From assembly GCA_009700405.1 (NCBI GenBank), contig WLMD01000027.1:1-14797 (forward strand): a stretch of DNA of 14,797 nt, given 5' to 3'. This DNA comes from Actinomycetota bacterium (GTDB lineage: Bacteria > Actinomycetota > Actinomycetes > Nanopelagicales > Nanopelagicaceae). This document shows positions 1 to 5,832 of this stretch, in pieces. Numbering within the stretch: position 1 is the stretch's first letter; the number at the start of each line of letters is the position of its first letter. Below the pieces are notes generated by a model that was not told the DNA's origin, made no database searches, and saw nothing but the letters and a program-made list of their open reading frames with translations. The position numbers and the translations under genes were made by a program.

Positions 1-189
1 CCGATCTCAGTTGATGATCGATTCATTGGTACGGCCGAAATCAGGAACGTAACAGCCACATCTGGCGAAATGATGAGAATTGGCGCAGCGGTAATGTGGC
101 AAAACCCATACATGCTGAAAATATTCTCTGACTCTGAAAAGCGTGATCTTAAAACGCGTAAAGCTATCGCGGGTGGGATTAATCCATAA
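1..189 (+). CDS. C-terminal end of an unrecognised protein (5' truncated by window)
   Basis: Frame 1 is open from the first base to a TAA at 187-189 and gives 62 residues. They begin PISVDDRFIG and end with a basic stretch (SEKRDLKTRKAIAGGINP). The sequence reads as ordinary globular protein with no membrane segment. I do not recognise the family, and 62 residues are too few to assign one. The stop codon is directly followed by the stop codon of the convergent MOSC gene, with no intergenic base. The reading is supported by the absence of stops, plausible composition and the fit to the neighbour. The start lies outside the window. Confidence 0.7.
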   Translation, partial: PISVDDRFIGTAEIRNVTATSGEMMRIGAAVMWQNPYMLKIFSDSEKRDLKTRKAIAGGINP

Positions 190-840
190 TTACAAATGCG
201 TTGAAGCAATCTTCATTGCCCATTCTCGATATTCGTCAGATAGTTGTTGAACTTTTGCAATCTCTGAAATCTTAGAACGCTCACCGCTTTTAGCGTTAAA
301 GATATCTTGAATTGTTATGCCGTGAGATGGACGCGATATCAAGGAAATTACATCTCCTGCTGTAATGCTGCCTTCTTGAATAATGCGTAGATATGTTCCT
401 GGCCTAGCAGCGTTTGTGAAGTCTTTGATAAGTGATGGTCTCTCCCAGAATCCTGCGAATACTCGACAAGGTATGCGAGGTTCTGATACTTCAAGAATTG
501 TTGAACCGATTCCCCAACGCTCACCAATTACAGCGTGGGTGAGATCCATTCCGGATGTTGTGATGTTTTCGCCAAATTTGCCGTTACTAATTTCCTGGCC
601 AATTTCCTTTTCCCACCAATCAGAGTCTTCGCGAGCATAGGCATATACAGCCGCGTGATATCCCCCGTGAACTTTGCGATCGATTATGACATCACCTTGC
701 ACGCCTTCATTAGCGAGTAAGACTGGACCAGACACTGGACGCTTATCAATTCCCGTACGGCCTTCACTTCCTGTCCATTCACCTTCATGAACTATGGCAG
801 TGACGTTAATCGATAGGACTTTTCCAGAGGCGCTCAACAT
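190..840 (-). CDS. MOSC-domain protein (YiiM-like)
   Basis: A 216-residue protein of the MOSC (molybdenum cofactor sulfurase C-terminal) family, closest in layout to the single-domain YiiM/YuaD type. Visible family features are GDVIIDRKVHGG (residues 49-60), FGENI (89-93), EPRIPC with the conserved cysteine at 125, and RPGTYLRII (146-154). After the MOSC core a helical tail of about 45 residues follows, as in YiiM-type proteins. Family members bind Moco or carry sulfur on the cysteine; E. coli YiiM uses Moco to reduce N-hydroxylated bases, so a cytoplasmic Moco-dependent reductase is plausible here but inferred. The start is the ATG at 838-840; no Shine-Dalgarno is visible, and a TATAGT element 8 bases upstream suggests a leaderless mRNA. 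The gene diverges from a molybdopterin oxidoreductase, which fits a molybdenum theme. Confidence 0.88.
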   Translation of the reverse strand: MLSASGKVLSINVTAIVHEGEWTGSEGRTGIDKRPVSGPVLLANEGVQGDVIIDRKVHGGYHAAVYAYAREDSDWWEKEIGQEISNGKFGENITTSGMDLTHAVIGERWGIGSTILEVSEPRIPCRVFAGFWERPSLIKDFTNAARPGTYLRIIQEGSITAGDVISLISRPSHGITIQDIFNAKSGERSKISEIAKVQQLSDEYREWAMKIASTHL

Positions 841-897
841 ACTTGCAGACTATAGTTAAGAATCCCGAAGGAGGAGAGCCCAAGGAGGAGATTAACC
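841..897. promoter_or_regulatory. Divergent promoter region with shared -10 palindrome
   Basis: The 57 bases between the MOSC gene and the molybdopterin oxidoreductase gene must hold both promoters. At 849-856 lies the perfect palindrome ACTATAGT, which provides a TATAGT -10-like hexamer on each strand (plus 851-856, minus 854-849). On the minus strand TATAGT ends 8 bases before the MOSC ATG. On the plus strand it is followed by a short leader with two AAGGAGG motifs (868-874 and 882-888). I see no convincing -35 hexamer on either strand, so the promoter call is inferred from position and the -10 match. Confidence 0.5.
882..888 (+). promoter_or_regulatory. Ribosome binding site deciding a GTG start
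   Basis: AAGGAGG lies 9 bases before the GTG at 898 and supports that codon rather than the in-frame GTG at 910. A second copy of AAGGAGG at 868-874 is too far upstream to serve the same start and has no convincing ORF of its own. Confidence 0.7.
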
Positions 898-1989
898 GTG
901 GCAATTCACGTGAGCCGACGAGATATTTTCAAAATTGCAGGTGTTGCTGCAGTAACTGCCGCTCTCGCCACTGGCGCAAAGAAAATTTTGATTTCTCCCG
1001 CAGGAACACCTATAAAGAAACTCAATAACGTACTTCCGAAGGCTTTGAAATTCTTGCCTAGCCCACCGGCAGATCCAGCCCTTTCGACTCCAGGTCTTAC
1101 TCCACTTTTTACGCCGAACAAGGATTTCTTCCGCATAGATATTGGTAATGGAATCCCAACTATTTCACTCGATTCATGGCGATTAACCCTTGGTGGAATG
1201 GTGGATCACCCTAAAGAATTCACATACGAAGAACTTATTAGTCGCCCGATATTTGAACTCGATGCAACTATTGCATGCGTTTCAAACGAAGTTGGAGGAA
1301 AGTTAGCCGGTAATGCCCGTTGGACTGGCATAAGTTTAGATGACTTGATTCATGAAGCTGGACCTTCCAAGAACGCAGATCAAGTAATGGGATTTTCTGA
1401 CGATGGTTTTAGCGCAGGTTTTCCAATCGCCGCACTCGATGGCAGAGGAGCGATGCTCGCATTCGGCATGAATGGTGAGGTGCTTCCTTTAGAGAATGGA
1501 TATCCCGCGCGAATAATTGTTCCCGGACTATTCGGTTATGTTTCTGCAACAAAATGGATAACACAATTAGAAGTTACTCGCTTTGATCAGCGCGAAGGGT
1601 ATTGGATGCCACGAGGGTGGTCCGCGCAAGGACCAATCAAACTCGCATCACGTATAGATACTCCCGAAGATTCTGGTTTTTTCTCGGTTGGAAAACCAAT
1701 TGAGGTGGGGCCAAATGTTATTGCAGGTGTTGCTTGGTCATCAATGAAAAGCATTTCGCGCGTAGAGGTGCGAATTAACAATGAGCCATGGGTCGATGCA
1801 ACTCTAGGACCAGAACTGGCCGCGACAACTTGGAGACAGTGGTGGTTGGACTGGAATGCCGTCAAAGGCACTACAGAAATCACTGTGCGCGCTACCGATA
1901 GTTCAGGTGAAGTTCAAAGCAATAAATCAGTCGGAACAGTTCCAAATGGTTCAGAAGGTTGGCACGCAGTAAAGGTGGATATAGGCTGA
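898..1989 (+). CDS. Tat-exported molybdopterin-dependent oxidoreductase, sulfite oxidase family
   Basis: A 363-residue enzyme of the sulfite oxidase/MsrP superfamily. It begins with a twin-arginine signal, SRRDIFK (residues 6-12), followed by a short hydrophobic stretch (13-26), so folded Moco enzyme is probably exported by Tat. The Moco domain covers about 75-230 and contains IACVSN with the single cysteine, C127, in the position of the Mo-ligating cysteine, and GYPARIIVPG (201-210). The Ig-like Mo-co dimerisation domain covers about 245-350, including WRQWWLDWN (312-320). Many actinobacterial homologues carry several N-terminal membrane helices; this one has only the Tat segment. I see no heme or other redox domain, so the electron partner is unknown. 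Substrate is unknown (sulfite or a sulfoxide are family precedents). The start is GTG at 898, with AAGGAGG 9 bases upstream. The SDR gene follows after 4 bases. Confidence 0.9.
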   Translation: MAIHVSRRDIFKIAGVAAVTAALATGAKKILISPAGTPIKKLNNVLPKALKFLPSPPADPALSTPGLTPLFTPNKDFFRIDIGNGIPTISLDSWRLTLGGMVDHPKEFTYEELISRPIFELDATIACVSNEVGGKLAGNARWTGISLDDLIHEAGPSKNADQVMGFSDDGFSAGFPIAALDGRGAMLAFGMNGEVLPLENGYPARIIVPGLFGYVSATKWITQLEVTRFDQREGYWMPRGWSAQGPIKLASRIDTPEDSGFFSVGKPIEVGPNVIAGVAWSSMKSISRVEVRINNEPWVDATLGPELAATTWRQWWLDWNAVKGTTEITVRATDSSGEVQSNKSVGTVPNGSEGWHAVKVDIG

Positions 1990-1993
1990 TGCA

Positions 1994-2776
1994 ATGACAT
2001 CCCATGCGTTACAAACAAGAACTGCTCTGATTACTGGTGCAGGCAACCCCGAAGGAATTGGTTTCGCTAGCGCTAAAGGTCTTGGATTATTGGGTTACCG
2101 AGTTGGAATTACATCAACAACTGATCGTATTTGGGAACGCGTAAAAGAATTGGAGGCGCTAGGAATTGAGGCATTCGGTTTTGTCGCTGATCTCACTGTT
2201 GAAAAACAGGCCGAAGCTTTAGTTAGCGGATTCATTACCAAATTTAATACATTGGATGTACTCGTAAATAACGCAGGTATGACAAGTGTTTCTTCGCCCT
2301 CAGATCCAAACGAGGGGCCTCTAGAGAATTACTCTTTGGAGAATTGGCATGAGGTAATGACTCGAAATGTTGATACAACTTTGTTGGTAACTAAGGCTGC
2401 GATGCCATTTATCAAATCAAGTTCAGCTGGACGTGTAGTTATCGTTTCAAGTATCACTGGGCCATTTCTTGTGATGCGCAATAATGTCGGATATGCAACC
2501 TCCAAAACCGCACTTGTTGGTTTCACTCGCGCAGTCGCCCTTGATTATGCGCACTTGCCAATAACTGTAAACGCTGTTGCACCTGGCTGGATTGCCACTT
2601 CACACGATTCAGAACACGAAATTCTTCAAGGTACTGCAGTCCCCATGAAACGTCGTGGAACCGCCGACGAAGTTGCCTCTGCGATTATCTGGCTTGCTAG
2701 CCCTGGTGCTTCATACATCACAGGTCAATGCATAGTTATTGATGGCGGTAATGCACTCCCAGAAGAACGTGCCTAA
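1994..2776 (+). CDS. Short-chain dehydrogenase/reductase (SDR), classical type
   Basis: A 260-residue classical SDR of the FabG-like type, a cytoplasmic NAD(P)-dependent oxidoreductase. The Rossmann nucleotide motif is TGAGNPEGIG (14-23), which is longer than the usual TGxxxGxG. NNAG is at 92-95. The catalytic tetrad is visible as N125, S152/S153 (VSSITG), Y167 and K171 (YATSK). The C-terminal GASYITGQCIVIDGG (238-252) is also typical, and the length is normal. The substrate cannot be read from the sequence; 3-oxoacyl-ACP reductase-like or sugar/alcohol dehydrogenase activity is equally possible. The ATG at 1994 begins 4 bases after the oxidoreductase stop and has no clear Shine-Dalgarno at the right spacing, so translation is probably coupled to the upstream gene. 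The stop codon abuts that of the convergent exonuclease. Confidence 0.92.
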   Translation: MTSHALQTRTALITGAGNPEGIGFASAKGLGLLGYRVGITSTTDRIWERVKELEALGIEAFGFVADLTVEKQAEALVSGFITKFNTLDVLVNNAGMTSVSSPSDPNEGPLENYSLENWHEVMTRNVDTTLLVTKAAMPFIKSSSAGRVVIVSSITGPFLVMRNNVGYATSKTALVGFTRAVALDYAHLPITVNAVAPGWIATSHDSEHEILQGTAVPMKRRGTADEVASAIIWLASPGASYITGQCIVIDGGNALPEERA

Positions 2777-3400
2777 CTACTGAGACAAATCTAGTAAATC
2801 TTGAAGCGAGAGTGGTTGCCGACTCTTATATTGGTTTAGTCGTTCAAGTTCTGCTGTCAGGGCTAGAAAGACTACCGACGTAGTCATCGCGTCTCCCAAA
2901 GCATGATGGGGAGCATATACAGGGAGTTTTAGTTTACGAGCCAGGGCTTCTAAAGAAGGTTCATGTGTTGCGCTTTCTTTCACTAATGCGCAAGCCCTAG
3001 CAAGCGCCGCAGTATCAATGACTCTCTTGGGAAACTTATACCCATATTTCTTCATATGTTGTGAAAGGAATCCCCTTTCAACCCAGGCTGCGTGAGTAAT
3101 GAGAACTCGCCCACCAATATGCGTAATCAGTTCAGGAATAACTTCTGACACAGAGCGCGCATTTTCTAAATCCACTCCCCGCAATCCATGAATCTGAATT
3201 GATGATACGGATGGGGCAATCGCGGGAAGAATTTCTTGATAGAAATTATCCTCGCTCTTAAAACGCCCATCGGTAATATGCACAGCGCCTACCGATATAA
3301 CTTCGTCGTTTTGCAAGTTAAGTCCAGTTGTTTCAATATCGAGGGAACAGTATTCATAATCGCGCCAATAACCATCAAATCTGGGTTTCATCCAATTCAT
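2777..3400 (-). CDS. DEDDh 3'-5' exonuclease (DnaQ/RNase T-like)
   Basis: A 207-residue exonuclease-domain protein. ExoI is SLDIETTGL (19-27) with metal ligands D21 and E23. ExoIII is HHALGDA (165-171) with H166 and D170, defining the DEDDh subclass. The ExoII region is ITHAAWVERGFL (101-112), where the usual asparagine and aspartate positions read alanine and glutamate (E108). It keeps an acidic residue, but the motif is atypical. IHGL (70-73) is also conserved in the family. There is no polymerase or other fused domain; the size fits stand-alone DnaQ-like nucleases acting on DNA or RNA 3' ends. The ATG at 3398-3400 overlaps the TGA of the upstream DUF294 gene as ATGA, so the two are co-translated. 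Whether it acts in repair or RNA turnover, or works with the DUF294 protein, is unknown. Confidence 0.88.
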   Translation of the reverse strand: MNWMKPRFDGYWRDYEYCSLDIETTGLNLQNDEVISVGAVHITDGRFKSEDNFYQEILPAIAPSVSSIQIHGLRGVDLENARSVSEVIPELITHIGGRVLITHAAWVERGFLSQHMKKYGYKFPKRVIDTAALARACALVKESATHEPSLEALARKLKLPVYAPHHALGDAMTTSVVFLALTAELERLNQYKSRQPLSLQDLLDLSQ

Positions 3401-5214
3401 GGCAAGCGATTCGCCCAGTCACTGTTCAAAGTATTCTGAATGCTTGAAATCGCTCGAAAGGTCTCCCGCAGGTGCCTGCGTGTTAATGAATCCAATGATT
3501 CGGGAGAAATCCATGTTGTTACGGCAGTCCCTTCTTTTATGGATGCTATCTCTTCATCAAAAACAAGTTGATGTATATCTGTAAATGATGAGGTAAGGAT
3601 CTCAGACTCCTCGCCCTGCAATAAACCCGCTTCTGCAGCTCTCTTTATTCTTTCTATTGTTCCTCCGCGAACATCCCCTTGCGCAATTGCCAACCAACGA
3701 GCCAATGATGCAATGGGCGCAAGTCCGCCTTCTTTCAAATTTAAACCGCCACGATTTTCGCCGGTTTGATCTACAACGAAATCTCTAACAAATCCGATGG
3801 GTGGTTTCTTGGCCAGTGCGAAACGTAATGAGTCTGCAAGGTATTCATGACTCCTTGTGGTTTCACGAATATTTTCCATAATGGTTCTTCCAAGAATTGG
3901 TTGCGTTATAGGTTGATTATCAGCCGCAATTGATGAGAGTAGGAGCGCCCCAGCACGTGTTGGGTCGGTTAACCATCCGCTTGATACTTCTATCCATGCA
4001 GCACGCGACCTGCTAAATAGTCCGTTATCCGCGTTTGCTCCATTTGAACAACGCTCCAACCCACATTTCTCCATAAGTTCGAGAATGTGTTTAGCGTTGC
4101 TCCAGATTTTTTCTGAGGGATCGTTGTTGCCTATCTGATCTGCCCAAACGATTGCTGTGTCGACATCCGATGCTGGTAACGGTTCTCCTCTTGCCATAGA
4201 GCCCAAAATTAGCCAAGAATGTGGCACGGGTTCATTAACAGAACTAGAAAGAGTGAGAATACGAGTCAAGATTGCGCCAACAATTGCAGACATGATGCCA
4301 GCAATGTGCAGCGAAGGTATTGCATTCTCGTGAAGTTCAACTAACGAGGGCTTGAGTAAGAGAGAAGCGGTAGATAGTTCATTCATATTTTGCGAGGACT
4401 CTATTGCCGCACGGATAAGTAGCGGATTTCTGAGTTGCACGGAGGACAAGTCCATTGCTCGGACGACGCCGAGTGGTTTTCCAAATTCATCAACTACAAC
4501 TAAATGATGTACACCTCGTTCAACCATTTGCAAGAAAGCCGAAGCTAGGGTTGAGGTATGCGAGACGGTAATTAATGGATAACTCATCATCGAACCAACT
4601 GGAGAATCGATAGAAATCTCCCCTCGGCCAACTTTGCTTCGATAATCTCGATCAGTTACCAGTCCAACTCCATCTCTTGATTCAACCAGCGCAAAGGACT
4701 GTTCGAAGTCCGTCATTTTCTTTGCTGTTGTTCGAATGGATTCATCGGCATTAACCCAGAGGATGTTGCGCATATATCGGGTGACATTTGATTGAGAATC
4801 CGACATCAAAGCGCTAGCCGTTAAGCGGTGACGAGTAATGAGAGTTCCAAAATGGCCAAATTTCAATACCGATGGTTCGTCAACAAGTTTCCTAGGATCT
4901 GGAATTCGGTAACACAATGAATCCTCTGCCGCTCTCACTGAATACTGCGGAGGCAGACCTGTCAGTACCGAGATATGCCCGAAAGCATCTCCAGTGCTAA
5001 GTAAATCAATGACATTGCCTTTATCCAAGACTTCAACGGAGCCAGTTCGAACAATGTATATATGGTCTAGAGGTTCAGAACCAGTAGAAACAATTACAGC
5101 CCCGCGGGTAAAATATTCCACATCAACCTGTGCGGAAATCTTTTCCAGATCTTGATTGGAGAGTGCGCTAAACGGGGGTTGTTTGGCTAAGAAATCTGTG
5201 AACTCTTGCACCAA
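3397..5214 (-). CDS. cNMP-binding-like / CBS-pair / DUF294 nucleotidyltransferase-like protein
   Basis: A 605-residue cytoplasmic multidomain protein. An N-terminal cyclic-nucleotide-binding fold spans about 10-120. A CBS pair spans about 145-258. The DUF294 nucleotidyltransferase domain spans about 290-430, with GSMARGE (338-344), SDVDTAIVW (349-357) and metal-type aspartates D350 and D352. DUF294_C spans about 455-600, with GENRGGLNLKEGGLAP (485-500). The nucleotidyltransferase resembles the GlnD/GlnE-type fold, so it may modify a protein or nucleotide under ligand control. The phosphate-binding cassette reads FGHISVLTG then PPQYSVRA (78-95), lacking the usual Glu and Arg of cAMP binders, so cAMP binding is doubtful. 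The longest frame starts at TTG (5212-5214). The next codon, GTG (5209-5211), has GGAG (5222-5219) at 7 bases and is the better-supported start. It is coupled to the exonuclease downstream. Confidence 0.9.
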   Translation of the reverse strand: MVQEFTDFLAKQPPFSALSNQDLEKISAQVDVEYFTRGAVIVSTGSEPLDHIYIVRTGSVEVLDKGNVIDLLSTGDAFGHISVLTGLPPQYSVRAAEDSLCYRIPDPRKLVDEPSVLKFGHFGTLITRHRLTASALMSDSQSNVTRYMRNILWVNADESIRTTAKKMTDFEQSFALVESRDGVGLVTDRDYRSKVGRGEISIDSPVGSMMSYPLITVSHTSTLASAFLQMVERGVHHLVVVDEFGKPLGVVRAMDLSSVQLRNPLLIRAAIESSQNMNELSTASLLLKPSLVELHENAIPSLHIAGIMSAIVGAILTRILTLSSSVNEPVPHSWLILGSMARGEPLPASDVDTAIVWADQIGNNDPSEKIWSNAKHILELMEKCGLERCSNGANADNGLFSRSRAAWIEVSSGWLTDPTRAGALLLSSIAADNQPITQPILGRTIMENIRETTRSHEYLADSLRFALAKKPPIGFVRDFVVDQTGENRGGLNLKEGGLAPIASLARWLAIAQGDVRGGTIERIKRAAEAGLLQGEESEILTSSFTDIHQLVFDEEIASIKEGTAVTTWISPESLDSLTRRHLRETFRAISSIQNTLNSDWANRLP

Positions 5215-5242
5215 ATATCTCCATTGATGAGGTTTTCGTTAG

Positions 5243-5255
5243 TAAGCAATGCTTA
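5243..5255. repeat. 13-base palindrome upstream of the DUF294 gene
   Basis: TAAGCA-A-TGCTTA is a perfect inverted repeat with a single central base, in the 72-base gap between the coiled-coil gene and the DUF294 gene. Its position, about 30-45 bases before the DUF294 start, suits an operator or a small mRNA hairpin. A 1-base centre argues for protein binding rather than RNA folding. There is no second copy in the window to support a regulon. Confidence 0.35.
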
Positions 5256-5286
5256 TCGTATTCCCTTATCTCCATTTTCCGATGAA

Positions 5287-5742
5287 TTATTTGCTCCCTT
5301 TAAGAAATGCCTGGTTCTGGTCCGCCATAGGAACTAAAACCTTTAGATGGCAAACAATGGTAACGGGGCTTGCAATAGGGACAGTTGTCACCTCATCTGC
5401 TGGTGACTTACAACCGTTAGATAGCGTGTAGTAATAGATATCTACACCATCTCTGCTTGTTGAACTTGGAGTCGAATTCAAATTGATTACCCGCCCCAGC
5501 AGTTCAGAATTTACTGAGGCCAGGTCAGTCACTTGTTGTTGGAGTGTTGCAACATGTTTTTGTAATGTCGAAATTTGTGATGCAACCGAAGGCGAAGCAC
5601 CTTCGGCTGAATTGCCTATCGTTAAAACAACAAGAAGTGTGGACCCAATAATCGATGCTGCCAACACTCCAAAGCCTCTGCCTTGTTTCGCACCTTTTGA
5701 GATCATGATGACTTCTTCCATACTGCAATTGTCAGCGTTCAT
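5287..5742 (-). CDS. Membrane-anchored coiled-coil protein of unknown function
   Basis: I do not recognise a family. With the start at ATG 5742 the product has 151 residues; the frame is open further upstream to 5913 but then runs into the divergent PLP gene. From this start, a basic stretch (ISKGAKQGRG, about 14-23) precedes one hydrophobic segment (about 24-43), suggesting a signal anchor with the C-terminus outside. A heptad-like coiled coil (ISTLQKHVATLQQQVTDL, about 57-74) follows. A C-terminal globular part has the motif DIYYYTLSNGC and a second cysteine (about 110 and 131) that could form a disulfide outside the cell. ATGs at 5721 and 5706 are alternative starts; none has a good Shine-Dalgarno. 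A TATATT element 5 bases before 5742 favours a leaderless start there. It is probably the first gene of the minus-strand unit with the DUF294 protein and exonuclease. Confidence 0.68.
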   Translation of the reverse strand: MNADNCSMEEVIMISKGAKQGRGFGVLAASIIGSTLLVVLTIGNSAEGASPSVASQISTLQKHVATLQQQVTDLASVNSELLGRVINLNSTPSSTSRDGVDIYYYTLSNGCKSPADEVTTVPIASPVTIVCHLKVLVPMADQNQAFLKGSK

Positions 5743-5832
5743 TTGAGAATATACGGTGCTGCCCTTAGGGAGAATAGGGGTTAGGTGAGAGTTAGCCCCC
5801 TTGGTTCTCGTTCTTGTTGATAGCATGCAGTC
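5743..5832. promoter_or_regulatory. Divergent promoter region, leaderless type on both sides
   Basis: On the minus strand TATATT (5753-5748) ends 5 bases before the ATG at 5742. On the plus strand TAGCAT (5821-5826) ends 6 bases before the ATG at 5833. Both match the actinobacterial TANNNT -10 pattern at leaderless spacing, and neither start has a Shine-Dalgarno. No clear -35 elements are visible. The call rests on position and the -10 matches. Confidence 0.4.

Noticed and set aside
383..640. Plus-strand open frame of 85 codons opposite the MOSC gene
   Set aside because: It lies wholly inside a well-supported gene with clear MOSC motifs, and its product shows no recognisable features.
843..1028. 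Plus-strand frame overlapping the start of the molybdoenzyme gene
   Set aside because: It has no SD of its own and its composition is odd; the AAGGAGG motifs serve the GTG at 898.
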